Origin: an uncultured Lachnospiraceae bacterium
Lineage (GTDB): Bacteria; Bacillota; Clostridia; Lachnospirales; Lachnospiraceae
Length of the DNA stretch: 17,613 bases
Assembly (NCBI GenBank): GCA_948438565.1
Contig: CAOJLW010000011.1
Location: 1 to 17,613, forward strand
Direction: 5' to 3'
Position 1 is the first letter of the stretch. Each line of letters starts with the position of its first letter. Position numbers and translations under genes: made by a program. The notes under the pieces are model-generated. The model was not told where the DNA came from, searched no databases, and saw only the letters and a program-made list of their open reading frames with translations. Of this stretch, positions 7,470 to 15,134 are shown one piece after another.

Positions 7470-8504
7470 ATGCCAGTAAAAGAAAATTATTATATTGGGG
7501 AGCAGAGTCTGACCTTTCCAAAAGACGTTTACCTGATTTCCAGCGCGTCCGTGGTAGGAAAAAAAGAAGGGGAAGGGCCTTTGGGCGGCGCGTTTGATAT
7601 GATATGCGAGGATGATAAATTTGGCGAGGAGACCTGGGAGATGGCGGAAAGCGCTCTGCAAAAAGAAGCTTTGGCTCTGGCGTTGGGAAAAGCGGATGTA
7701 AAACCGGAAGATGTCCGTTATCTGTTCGCCGGGGATTTGCTTGGACAAAATATTGCGACTTCGTTTGGATTGATGGATTATGAGATCCCGCTGTTTGGCC
7801 TCTATGGGGCATGCTCGACGGCCGGAGAATCGTTGTCGTTAGCCGCAATGTGCGTTGGGGCAGGATATGCTAAAATAGTTGCAGCGCTTACTTCCAGCCA
7901 CTTTGGAAGCGCGGAAAAGCAGTTTCGTTTTCCCTTGGAATATGCCAATCAAAGACCCGTATCAGCTACCTGGACCGTTACCGGAAGCGGAGCCTTTATA
8001 TTGTCCGGCAAAAAAGGAAAAGTGCGGATTACCGGGATTACCACCGGTAAAATCATAGATATGGGGATTAAAGACTCCATGAATATGGGAGCGGCAATGG
8101 CGCCGGCCGCCGCGGATTTGATTGCGCAGAACCTGGAAGATTTTAAAAGGAAGCCTTCCGATTACGATAAAATTGTAACCGGCGACCTGGGGTATGTCGG
8201 GCAGGAGATTTTAATTAATCTGTTGCAACAGAAAAAAATAGATATTTCCAAAGTCCATGAGGACTGCGGCATTTTAATCTATGACAAAGACAAACAGGGA
8301 ACAGGTTCCGGCGGTTCTGGCTGCGGTTGTTCGGCGGTGACGTTAAGCGCTCATTATTTGCCATTATTGGAAGAAGGAAGTTTACGGCGGATTTTGTTTG
8401 TACCGACCGGGGCGTTGCTTTCTACAGTCAGTTTTAACGAAGGGCAGAATGTGCCGGGGATTGCGCACGCAGTAGTGCTTGAGCATATGGAACAGGAGGG
8501 GTAG
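7470..8504 (+). CDS. spoVAD: Stage V sporulation protein AD
   Basis: The 344-residue protein is SpoVAD, the dipicolinic-acid-binding part of the SpoVA channel that moves Ca-DPA into the forming spore and releases it at germination. It has the thiolase-like fold of the family and the expected length (about 340). Visible signs are SSASVVGKKEGEGPLGGAFD near the N-terminus, LFAGDLLGQN (85-94), GLYGACSTAGES with C115 at the thiolase nucleophile position, and TGDLGYVGQ plus the glycine-rich GTGSGGSGCGCS toward the C-terminus. The ATG at 7470 lies 9 bases after AGGAGAG; a nearer ATG at 7465 is out of frame. spoVAE follows after 2 bases. spoVAC, normally just upstream, is missing here: the preceding gene is ilvE with its own terminator. 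Confidence 0.96.
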   Translation: MPVKENYYIGEQSLTFPKDVYLISSASVVGKKEGEGPLGGAFDMICEDDKFGEETWEMAESALQKEALALALGKADVKPEDVRYLFAGDLLGQNIATSFGLMDYEIPLFGLYGACSTAGESLSLAAMCVGAGYAKIVAALTSSHFGSAEKQFRFPLEYANQRPVSATWTVTGSGAFILSGKKGKVRITGITTGKIIDMGIKDSMNMGAAMAPAAADLIAQNLEDFKRKPSDYDKIVTGDLGYVGQEILINLLQQKKIDISKVHEDCGILIYDKDKQGTGSGGSGCGCSAVTLSAHYLPLLEEGSLRRILFVPTGALLSTVSFNEGQNVPGIAHAVVLEHMEQEG

Positions 8505-8506
8505 AC

Positions 8507-8863
8507 ATGGAGTATATCAATGCGTTCTGGGTGGGCGGTCTGATTTGCGCCCTGACTCAGATTTTAATGGAAAAGACCAAGATGATGCCGGGCCGGATTA
8601 TGGTGCTTTTGGTTTGCAGCGGCGCAGTGTTAGGGGCGATTGGGATTTATCAGCCTTTAATTGATTACGCCGGCGCCGGGGCGTCTGTCCCGCTGCTGGG
8701 ATTTGGCAATACACTTTGGAAGGGAGTCAGGGAAGCCGTAGACAGCGAGGGGTTTTTGGGAATATTTATGGGAGGATTCAAGGCGAGCGCCGTCGGCATC
8801 TGCGCCGCTTTGGTTTTTGGCTATCTGGCCAGTCTGATATTTGAGCCGAAAATGAAATCCTGA
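8507..8863 (+). CDS. spoVAE: Stage V sporulation protein AE
   Basis: This 118-residue integral membrane protein belongs to the SpoVAC/SpoVAEb family (PF03862), part of the SpoVA DPA channel in the spore inner membrane. The start MEYINAFWVGGLICALTQILMEKTK and the PLLGFGNTLWKG segment are typical of SpoVAE. It has about three to four hydrophobic stretches. The ATG follows AGGAGGGG by 5 bases and the SpoVAD stop by 2, so the two are translated together. SpoVAC is homologous, so a SpoVAC identity was considered; the order after spoVAD and the length favour SpoVAE. There is no canonical terminator immediately after it. Confidence 0.93.
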   Translation: MEYINAFWVGGLICALTQILMEKTKMMPGRIMVLLVCSGAVLGAIGIYQPLIDYAGAGASVPLLGFGNTLWKGVREAVDSEGFLGIFMGGFKASAVGICAALVFGYLASLIFEPKMKS

Positions 8864-8899
8864 AAAAAGAATAAAATAAAAAAAATTGCGCAGACTATC

Positions 8900-8925
8900 C
8901 ATGGAATCAAAATGTGGATTCCATG
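8900..8925. other. Perfect inverted repeat between spoVAE and the lipoprotein gene
   Basis: CATGGAATC (8900-8908) and GATTCCATG (8917-8925) form a perfect 9-bp stem with an 8-base loop. No T run follows on the plus strand, so it is a poor terminator. The right arm ends about 6 bases before the AAAAAAGGAGG ribosome binding site of the next gene. It could be an mRNA hairpin or a protein operator. Confidence 0.6.
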
Positions 8926-8952
8926 CGAGTAAAAAAGGAGGAATCATTCATT

Positions 8953-9315
8953 ATGAGAAAGCAAAAAAAGCTGTTGCTGTGCTGTATTATGAGTATGTTT
9001 CTTCTGTCTTTGGCAGCCTGCGGTACCAGGAACAATACAACCGATCGGAACAATAATACGGATGCAAATTCAGAATCTACGTCGGAAAATAAGAAAGATA
9101 ATAACGCCGATGATGAAGACGGCGACAATGTAGTCGATGACGTAGAGGACGCGGTCGATGATGCCGGAGACGCAATTGTGGATGGTGCGGAAGATATTGG
9201 AAATGATATGGAAGATGCCGTTGACGATGCTACCGGAACGGAAAATGCAGCCAATACCGCCGGGACGGAAAGCTCGACCCAAAACAATCAGAATAATGAA
9301 AACGCCGCACAATAG
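8953..9315 (+). CDS. Highly acidic small lipoprotein of unknown function
   Basis: The 120-residue protein has a lipoprotein signal peptide: basic MRKQKK, a hydrophobic core, and lipobox LAAC with the modified cysteine at C23. The mature part is disordered-looking and rich in N, T, S, D and E, with almost no basic residues. Residues about 60-95 follow a heptad-like pattern (VVDDVED, AVDDAGD, AIVDGAED, IGNDMED, AVDDATG), which should form an acidic amphipathic helix. It should sit on the outer face of the membrane. The ATG at 8953 is chosen for GGAGG 12 bases upstream and because the signal peptide starts there; an in-frame start at 8914 lies inside the inverted repeat. It may be co-transcribed with spoVAD-spoVAE, as no promoter or strong terminator separates them, but a sporulation role is inference. 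I do not recognise a named family. Confidence 0.8.
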   Translation: MRKQKKLLLCCIMSMFLLSLAACGTRNNTTDRNNNTDANSESTSENKKDNNADDEDGDNVVDDVEDAVDDAGDAIVDGAEDIGNDMEDAVDDATGTENAANTAGTESSTQNNQNNENAAQ

Positions 9316-9326
9316 AGGCAGGCAGG

Positions 9327-9364
9327 AAAAAGTGAAAGCGGAAACACTCCGCTTTCACTTTTTT
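9327..9364 (+). terminator. Strong Rho-independent terminator after the lipoprotein gene
   Basis: AAAAAGTGAAAGCGG (9327-9341) pairs perfectly with 9349-9363 across a 7-base loop, ending in a T run. The GGCAGG before and CTTGCC after extend the stem with a mismatch. It closes the spoVAD-spoVAE-lipoprotein unit. Confidence 0.93.
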
Positions 9365-9365
9365 C

Positions 9366-9394
9366 TTGCCTGGCCGATCAAAATGCGTTATGCT
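9366..9394 (+). promoter_or_regulatory. Candidate promoter of the PAP2 gene
   Basis: TTGCCT (9366-9371) and TATGCT (9389-9394) are 17 bases apart, directly behind the preceding terminator and 26 bases before the ATG at 9421. Each box has four matches to the consensus. Confidence 0.45.
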
Positions 9395-9420
9395 TGGGAG
9401 AGTGAAAAGGGGGGCGGTCT

Positions 9421-9915
9421 ATGACAAAAGAGCAATATGAACGGTGGTCGGCGCCATATCGTACGAAAAAATCTGCCGCAAAGCTCCTTATATGGATGGA
9501 TCGATGCATAACCGGCGCGGTGTTTCTTTCCTATCCCATGTTATGTCTGTGTCTTTGGCGGCAAAGGGATGTGGAGAAGCTGTTTTGGTGTATGCTTCTG
9601 CCGGCCGTATCGTTTTTGGCGCTGTCTGTATTCCGCAGGTGTTTTTGTGCGCCCAGGCCTTATGAAGTGTTGGACATCCGTCCATTAATTCCCAAAGGGA
9701 CAAAAGGAAAGTCTTTTCCGAGCCGTCATATCTTTTCTGTATTTATCATAGGGATGACTTTTTGGTATGCCTGGCGGCCGATGGGCGTATGCATAGGAGC
9801 GCTGGGTTTTTTATTGGCGTATATCAGGGTTGTCGGTGGGGTTCATTTTCCGAAAGATGTGGCCGCCGGGGCCTTGTTTGGCATGGTATGCGGTCTGTTT
9901 TATTATCTTTTATAG
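9421..9915 (+). CDS. PAP2-family membrane phosphatase
   Basis: The 164-residue membrane protein belongs to the type 2 phosphatidic acid phosphatase superfamily, which removes phosphate from lipid phosphates such as phosphatidate or undecaprenyl pyrophosphate. The three signature motifs are present in altered form. Motif 1 is R72-X6-R79-P80, with R in place of the usual K. Motif 2 is P100-S-R-H103, with R instead of G. Motif 3 is R136-X5-H142-X3-D146, in which the catalytic arginine, histidine and aspartate are all kept but the preceding serine is I135. Four or five hydrophobic segments surround them. The ATG at 9421 follows AAGGGGGG. It stands alone between two terminators. The substrate cannot be deduced; undecaprenyl-phosphate recycling is possible, and the variant motif 1 leaves some doubt about activity. 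Confidence 0.87.
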   Translation: MTKEQYERWSAPYRTKKSAAKLLIWMDRCITGAVFLSYPMLCLCLWRQRDVEKLFWCMLLPAVSFLALSVFRRCFCAPRPYEVLDIRPLIPKGTKGKSFPSRHIFSVFIIGMTFWYAWRPMGVCIGALGFLLAYIRVVGGVHFPKDVAAGALFGMVCGLFYYLL

Positions 9916-9952
9916 TGTGCGTCTTTGTATGGGGCGCGGTAGGATCTGTGAA

Positions 9953-9988
9953 GAGAAAAAGCCTTCCGGGATATTTCCGGAGGGCTTT
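9953..9988. terminator. Bidirectional terminator between the PAP2 gene and guaB
   Basis: AAAGCCTTCCGG (9958-9969) pairs with CCGGAGGGCTTT (9977-9988) with one weak pair, across a 7-base loop. On the minus strand the stem is followed by TTTTTC, a good terminator for guaB, which stops at 9997. On the plus strand the T run is short, so it ends PAP2 transcription less well. Confidence 0.8.
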
Positions 9989-9996
9989 ATATGGTT

Positions 9997-11457
9997 CTAT
10001 TCGTCGATGGAATAATTGGGGGCTTCTTTCGTGATATGGATGTCATGCGGATGACTTTCCTTCAGAGAAGCCGCCGAAATCTTGATAAATTTGGCTCGGT
10101 CATGCAGCTCGGGGATCGTAGGGCATCCGCAATATCCCATGCCGGAACGGATACCGCCGACTAATTGGAAAATGGTGTCTTCCACCTTTCCTTTATAAGC
10201 GACGCGGCCTTCCACGCCTTCCGGAACCAGTTTTTGCGCATTTTCCTGGAAGTAGCGGTCTTTACTTCCGTTTTCCATAGCTGCGATGGATCCCATGCCG
10301 CGGTAGACTTTGTATTTTCTACCCTGGTATAGTTCAAAGGTTCCAGGGGATTCGTCGCAACCGGCGAACATACTTCCCATCATGCAGACATTGGCGCCGC
10401 CGGCCAGGGATTTGGTCATGTCTCCGGAATATTTGATGCCGCCGTCCGCAATGATGGGGATGCCGTCTGCCTGAGCGGCTTCATAGCACTCCATAATGGC
10501 GGTCATCTGTGGTACGCCAATGCCGGCGACCACGCGGGTGGTACAGATGGAGCCAGGCCCGATGCCTACTTTTACCGCATCCGCTCCGGCTGTAATCAAA
10601 GCGCGAGTAGCTTCCGCCGTAGCGACGTTTCCGGCAATTACCTGAAGATCCGGGTATTTTGCCTTGACTGCTTTGACTGCCTCAATAATATTTTTGGAAT
10701 GGCCGTGGGCGGAATCCAGAACGACGACGTCGACCTGGGCTTTGACCAGTGCGTCGATACGATCCATCATATTATGCGTGATGCCTACCCCGGCTCCACA
10801 GAGCAGGCGTCCCTGGTCATCTTTGGCAGACAATGGGTAACGGATCTGTTTTTCAATATCTTTGATGGTAATCAGGCCTTTTAAATTGTATTGTTCATCG
10901 ACTAATGGGAGTTTTTCTTTCCGTGCCTTAGCAAGGATTTGCTTGGCTTCGTCCAAAGAGATGCCGGTTGGGGCTGTAATCAGGTCTTGGGAAGTCATAG
11001 ATTCGCTGATTTGTTTGGAAAAATCAGTTTCAAATTTGAGATCGCGGTTGGTAATGATGCCAACCAATTTACGGCTGCCTTTTTCGACGATTGGCACGCC
11101 GGAAATGCGGAATTTGCGCATCAGCTCTTCTGCATCCTGTAGCGTATGCTCAGGGTTTAAGGAAAATGGATCGGTAATGACGCCGTTTTCAGAACGTTTT
11201 ACTTTGTCAACTTCGTCTGCCTGTGCTTCAATAGACATATTTTTGTGGATGATACCGATGCCGCCCTGTCTGGCCATGGCAATTGCCATCCGGTGTTCTG
11301 TGACCGTATCCATGCTGGCGCTCATCATAGGAATGTTCAACCGGATTTTTTTGGTCAGATAAGTGGTCAAGTCAATTTGATTCGGTGTCACTTCAGAGTA
11401 TTGTGGGACTAATAATACGTCATCAAAAGTAATTCCATCGCCGATAATTGTACCCAT
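9997..11457 (-). CDS. guaB: Inosine-5'-monophosphate dehydrogenase
   Basis: The 486-residue enzyme oxidises IMP to XMP with NAD+, the first committed step of GMP synthesis, and is cytoplasmic. It has the standard TIM barrel (about 1-92 and 207-486) interrupted by a pair of CBS domains (about 93-206). Diagnostic residues are the catalytic C305 in GPGSICTTR, the IMP-binding IIADGGIKYSGD, GSMFAGCDESPG (active-site flap side), YRGMGS and the VPEGVEGRV flap motif, and the N-terminal FDDVLLVPQ. The length is normal. The ATG follows GAGG by 9 bases. Its promoter (11515-11543) is a perfect consensus and should give strong basal expression. The leader is only about 50 bases, with no sign of a guanine riboswitch. 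Confidence 0.97.
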   Translation of the reverse strand: MGTIIGDGITFDDVLLVPQYSEVTPNQIDLTTYLTKKIRLNIPMMSASMDTVTEHRMAIAMARQGGIGIIHKNMSIEAQADEVDKVKRSENGVITDPFSLNPEHTLQDAEELMRKFRISGVPIVEKGSRKLVGIITNRDLKFETDFSKQISESMTSQDLITAPTGISLDEAKQILAKARKEKLPLVDEQYNLKGLITIKDIEKQIRYPLSAKDDQGRLLCGAGVGITHNMMDRIDALVKAQVDVVVLDSAHGHSKNIIEAVKAVKAKYPDLQVIAGNVATAEATRALITAGADAVKVGIGPGSICTTRVVAGIGVPQMTAIMECYEAAQADGIPIIADGGIKYSGDMTKSLAGGANVCMMGSMFAGCDESPGTFELYQGRKYKVYRGMGSIAAMENGSKDRYFQENAQKLVPEGVEGRVAYKGKVEDTIFQLVGGIRSGMGYCGCPTIPELHDRAKFIKISAASLKESHPHDIHITKEAPNYSIDE

Positions 11458-11514
11458 TTTCGGTTCCTCGCTTTCTTCTATTTGTGTTATTTTGGCATTG
11501 GTTTAATTCCGTAG

Positions 11515-11543
11515 ATTATAGCAAATATACATATCGGTGTCAA
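11515..11543 (-). promoter_or_regulatory. Perfect-consensus sigma-A promoter of guaB
   Basis: On the minus strand TTGACA (11538-11543) and TATAAT (11515-11520) are separated by exactly 17 bases, a 12/12 match. The -35 begins 12 bases after the stop of the XRE gene, so read-through from that gene may add to guaB transcription. Confidence 0.92.
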
Positions 11544-11554
11544 TTAAAAAACTG

Positions 11555-11905
11555 TCATTTTTCTTTTGTTTTAGCCGTGGAAACGGCATGTGCAAATTCT
11601 GTCAGAATGCGGATGGCGGAATCCCTTTCATTGGCGTCCATTTGTTTTAAAAGTTCTATGGCCGTATCGCATTTGAATCCATATTGATTGCCAAAAATCA
11701 GATAGTCCGAGGATATGTGGGCATTGCTGCATATTTTAAAAATTGTTTTGGAGGTAATGCTTTTTTTTCCATTTTCAACAGCAGCCAAAAAACTGTCTGA
11801 GATATTGCAAAGTTCGCTGAATTGTTCTCTTGTCATTTGCATAGCCTCCCGGATTTCTCGAATACGCAACCCCACGGTCAGGTTGAAATCTTTGATTAAG
11901 TCCAT
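11555..11905 (-). CDS. XRE-family helix-turn-helix regulator
   Basis: The 116-residue protein has an N-terminal Cro/CI-type helix-turn-helix (about 10-67): LRIREIREAMQMTREQFSEL, then CNISDSFLAAVENGKKSIT with the recognition helix, and SDYLIFG closing the domain. The C-terminal ~45 residues (CDTAIELLKQMDANERDSAIRIL) look helical and may mediate dimerisation. It is probably a DNA-binding repressor. The ATG at 11905 follows AAGGAGA by 6 bases. It is transcribed divergently from the FN3 protein gene, and the two promoters are almost back to back, so the FN3 gene or its own promoter are possible targets. No terminator separates it from guaB, 97 bases downstream on the same strand. Confidence 0.9.
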   Translation of the reverse strand: MDLIKDFNLTVGLRIREIREAMQMTREQFSELCNISDSFLAAVENGKKSITSKTIFKICSNAHISSDYLIFGNQYGFKCDTAIELLKQMDANERDSAIRILTEFAHAVSTAKTKEK

Positions 11906-11958
11906 ATCGATTCTCCTTTTAATATAAAGTTTAAATATAGGCTATACAAGAATTTCTG

Positions 11959-11987
11959 ATTATAATATATTCCATAAGATATGATAA
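11959..11987 (-). promoter_or_regulatory. Promoter of the XRE regulator
   Basis: On the minus strand TTATCA (11982-11987) and a perfect TATAAT (11959-11964) are 17 bases apart. The -35 lies 19 bases from that of the divergent FN3 gene promoter, leaving an AT-rich shared control region containing CTATAG. Confidence 0.6.
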
Positions 11988-12006
11988 TATACTCTATAGA
12001 ATTATA

Positions 12007-12034
12007 TTGACAAATAATTGAAACGTGGTATAAT
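12007..12034 (+). promoter_or_regulatory. Sigma-A promoter of the FN3 protein gene
   Basis: A perfect TTGACA (12007-12012) and a perfect TATAAT (12029-12034) are 16 bases apart, with TGG before the -10 as an extended element. It should be strong. It also excludes the upstream in-frame start at 12018, which lies inside the promoter. Confidence 0.88.
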
Positions 12035-12080
12035 CAGGTGCGTAGCTAAAAGTATGGTTTACAAAAAAAGGAGAGCAGAA

Positions 12081-15074
12081 ATGAAGAAACAAATCTTAAA
12101 ATCTGTCCTGTGCCTCTCGCTTTCTGCGGCATTGGTATTTGGGGAAGCGAGCGCAGTATTGGCAGAATCTGCATCTGTTTCAGAAACAGAGACGCAGGCA
12201 ACAGATGTGGAGGCTAAAACAGAGACAGCGACAGAAGCGACAACAGAAACGCAGGCAGATGAGCCAGTGAATACAAATCCACAACAGGAAACCGAAACAC
12301 AGCCTGAGGCTGACCAGACGGTCGTACCAGAAGCGCCGGATGCAGACAGCGCATCCGCAGAGGACGTAGATGCAGTCGGTGAAAAAATTGTTCCGCCATA
12401 CACTCTGGCAGACGTTACGGGACTGGCTTATGATGCTGTCAATAAATTGGTAGTCTGGAATAAAGTGCCAGGGGCAACAAGGTATTTTTATGAAATTACA
12501 TATACCAATGCGGCCGGAGTGGAAGTGAAAGAGGAATCCGGCAATACAGCAAGCGTATATTTAGATTTAAATGACATGGACTTGACGACGGATCAGGCGT
12601 ATACTATTAAAGTTGCCGCCGTTAATTGGAATGAATTGTATCTGGTTGCCGCGGATGTTGCAGGCACGTATACCGATCAATGGGATCCGGCGTCGCAGAA
12701 ATGGATCGATGGGATCTATTCTTATGATGCAGCTACCGGCGCTTATACGCTTTTGTATATGGAAGGCAGAGATTTTGATGAACTGAGCAGTAAACAGGTG
12801 ACGGATGCAAATGGACAGACGTCCAGGGTTTATACGTTATATAAGTATCCGGCTTCTGTCAATTGGGCGCTGATCGCGGCGGCGCCAAAGACTTCCGCAG
12901 AGCAGAATGTTAAAACTACGGCAGTGACTGCTTTGGGTGGCGTGGCTTTAAAAGAAATTAACCGTGGCACAGGAAGCGCAGTTTTTGCAGTGACGCCGTC
13001 TAAGGTGCAGGATTGGGAAACCATTCAGTTTGAATATTCCAATAATGCAGAGTTTAAGTCAGACAGTGCAAAAAAATGGTTTAAATATTCGGGAAACGCT
13101 GACGTAAATGGCGAATACAGCGTATCGTTATCTGATTTTACGGCCGGTGATGTGATTTATGTCAGAGCGCGTACCTATAATCCGAGCTTTAGCCAGGGAA
13201 ATGGATACAGCGCATATGTTACGACCAACTATGCAGTGCCAAAGGCTGTATTGGCAAATGTCAATGTCACGGTAGACGCTTCCAGCATTCGTTTGGATCC
13301 GGTTTCCGGCGACGGAAAAGTGACGGGTTATGAGTATCAGAGGAAGAACGGCAAAAAGTGGATTGGCCTTGCAAAACAGGGTTCTGCTTATACTGACGCA
13401 GGCTTAAAGGCGGATACGAAGTATACATATCGTGTACGCGGTTACGCTTACAATCAGAATACAGGCAAGACTACGTATACCGATTGGAAAAAGGTCAGCG
13501 CGTATACCTGGGGAGCCGCGTTAAAGTTAAAAGCATCGGCGGCAAGCAGCACTGCCATAAAACTGACATGGTCGAAGATAGCCAAAGCGGAAGGGTATGA
13601 AATTTATCGTTATGATACAAATAGCGTTGGCTATGACTATACCAAAGGCGAATATGACGATGTATTTTCCAATGCGACCTTGATTAAGACGATTAAAAAA
13701 TCAAAAACTGTAAAATATACAGATAAAAAGCTGGAAAAAGGCAACGAATATCACTATTTGGTTCGTGCATACCGTACGGTGGGCAAACAAAAATATTATA
13801 TCAACGGTGCAGCGTCCTTACGTTTAGATGGATATGGAACAATTAACGGATTAAACAGCTATTATAAATCAACAGGTCAGTTGGTTGTGACCTGGAATAA
13901 AGCTACCGGTATTTCCGGCTACAAGGTAGAAAAGAAAAATCCGGCTACCGGCCAGTGGACTGCGTATAAATCTTTAAAGAAATCGGCAACTTCCGTTACA
14001 TTGCCAAAAGTGACGGTTGGCATGGAATCCGAAATCTATCGTATTAAGAGCGTCAATAAGACGGCAGTGTACGATATGACAGGAGACATTACCGTAGAGC
14101 CGGTTTTGGCGGCCGTAAAAAATGTCAAAGCGGTACAGACGGCGGAAGGCGTGAAAGTAACCTGGAGTAAAGTGGCGGGAGCGGATTATTATCAGGTATT
14201 CCGTACGACAAAAGAAGCGGACTCCTATGACAAAACGACAAAGACCTATCAGGATATAGTAGGAAACCTGGTAGTGGAAGCTGTATTTGACGTATCCAGT
14301 TCTACCAACCTAGTTCCAAAGAGCGTGGCGCAAAATTCTCATATCATTAACGGGCAGACGGTTACGACGACGGATTATACCTATGATCCAAATTTGAAAG
14401 TGGCTTATAACGGTGAATTATATAACGAATTAACCAGCTATAGCACGAACCAGATCACAGGCACAAGCGTGATTGATAAGCCGGTGACCGTGCAAAAGCT
14501 TGTCAGGAAGGATTCCGATCCGAATTATACAAAGGCTACCGATCCGGAATATTATACAAATGGATCTGACTTTTATACATACAGCGACCGGGCAGAGTAT
14601 AAAAAGAATGCGGACGGTTCCCTGATGACGGAAACAGCCGTTAAGGCGCGTGTTCCGGAAGCGGGAAATCAGTATTATTACTATGTTGTGGCCTATGCAA
14701 AGCCTGCAAACGGCAGCAATGAAAACGATGAGAAAACAAGCAGCATTGGCTGTACAAAAGGCGCTAAGGTTGTCTATACCAAAAAAACAGCGAAAGCAGC
14801 AAAGGTTTCTTCCGTTAAGAGTTCCAAGAAAGCGACGGCGACAATTTCAATCAAAACAGCAAAAGGTGTAAAGGGTTATGCAATTTACCGTTCCACCAAG
14901 AAAAAAGGAACCTATGTGCAGGTTGGCACAACGACCAAGAAAACTTTTACAGATAACAATGTGGTAGGCGGCAAGACCTATTATTATAAGGTGGCTTCCT
15001 ATGTCACCAGTGAAAACGGGACTTATGTATATTCTAAATTGTCCGCAGCTAAGAGTGTAAAAGTAAAGAAATAA
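12081..15074 (+). CDS. Large secreted multi-domain FN3-like protein
   Basis: The 997-residue protein has a Sec signal peptide (MKKQILKSVLCLSLSAALVF, probable cut after VLA-E near residue 28), then a T/E-rich low-complexity linker (about 30-100), then about six or seven fibronectin type III-like modules: roughly 108-197, 297-385, 386-475, 480-590, 592-675, 678-898 and 905-997. Typical module marks recur: WNKVPGATRY, WSKIAKAEGYEIYR, WNKATGISGYKVEK, WSKVAGADYYQVFR, GYAIYRSTKKKGTY, and closing YYYKVASY or YHYLVRAY strands. Module 678-898 is twice the normal size because about 140 residues are inserted between its strands. There is no LPXTG motif, lipobox, enzyme domain or C-terminal membrane segment, so it is probably released or held by charge; its last residues are basic (AAKSVKVKK). 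Such proteins usually mediate protein or carbohydrate contacts. The ATG at 12081 follows GGAGA. Adhesion is an inference. Confidence 0.87.
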   Translation: MKKQILKSVLCLSLSAALVFGEASAVLAESASVSETETQATDVEAKTETATEATTETQADEPVNTNPQQETETQPEADQTVVPEAPDADSASAEDVDAVGEKIVPPYTLADVTGLAYDAVNKLVVWNKVPGATRYFYEITYTNAAGVEVKEESGNTASVYLDLNDMDLTTDQAYTIKVAAVNWNELYLVAADVAGTYTDQWDPASQKWIDGIYSYDAATGAYTLLYMEGRDFDELSSKQVTDANGQTSRVYTLYKYPASVNWALIAAAPKTSAEQNVKTTAVTALGGVALKEINRGTGSAVFAVTPSKVQDWETIQFEYSNNAEFKSDSAKKWFKYSGNADVNGEYSVSLSDFTAGDVIYVRARTYNPSFSQGNGYSAYVTTNYAVPKAVLANVNVTVDASSIRLDPVSGDGKVTGYEYQRKNGKKWIGLAKQGSAYTDAGLKADTKYTYRVRGYAYNQNTGKTTYTDWKKVSAYTWGAALKLKASAASSTAIKLTWSKIAKAEGYEIYRYDTNSVGYDYTKGEYDDVFSNATLIKTIKKSKTVKYTDKKLEKGNEYHYLVRAYRTVGKQKYYINGAASLRLDGYGTINGLNSYYKSTGQLVVTWNKATGISGYKVEKKNPATGQWTAYKSLKKSATSVTLPKVTVGMESEIYRIKSVNKTAVYDMTGDITVEPVLAAVKNVKAVQTAEGVKVTWSKVAGADYYQVFRTTKEADSYDKTTKTYQDIVGNLVVEAVFDVSSSTNLVPKSVAQNSHIINGQTVTTTDYTYDPNLKVAYNGELYNELTSYSTNQITGTSVIDKPVTVQKLVRKDSDPNYTKATDPEYYTNGSDFYTYSDRAEYKKNADGSLMTETAVKARVPEAGNQYYYYVVAYAKPANGSNENDEKTSSIGCTKGAKVVYTKKTAKAAKVSSVKSSKKATATISIKTAKGVKGYAIYRSTKKKGTYVQVGTTTKKTFTDNNVVGGKTYYYKVASYVTSENGTYVYSKLSAAKSVKVKK

Positions 15075-15084
15075 AGAAACAGGA

Positions 15085-15124
15085 AGGGGAGCGTCCGATC
15101 CGATGGATTGGATGCTCCTTTTTG
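15085..15124 (+). terminator. Rho-independent terminator of the FN3 protein gene
   Basis: GGAGCGTCCGATCC (15088-15101) pairs with GGATTGGATGCTCC (15105-15118), 14 pairs including two G-U, with a 3-base loop and a following T run. It starts 13 bases after the stop. Confidence 0.9.
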
Positions 15125-15134
15125 CAAAAAACTA

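Noticed and set aside
7366..7848. Minus-strand open frame of about 160 codons overlapping the spoVAD start
   Set aside because: Its translation is proline- and arginine-rich with no domain, and it lies opposite the clearly identified spoVAD and its leader.
9070..9312. Hydrophobic minus-strand open frame opposite the acidic lipoprotein gene
   Set aside because: It is the antisense of GAT/GAC/GAA/GTA-rich codons, which read as I, V, F and Y. It has no ribosome binding site, and the plus strand has a clear lipoprotein signal.
11458..11514. Purine riboswitch before guaB
   Set aside because: The leader is about 50 bases and no three-way junction or terminator hairpin can be drawn.
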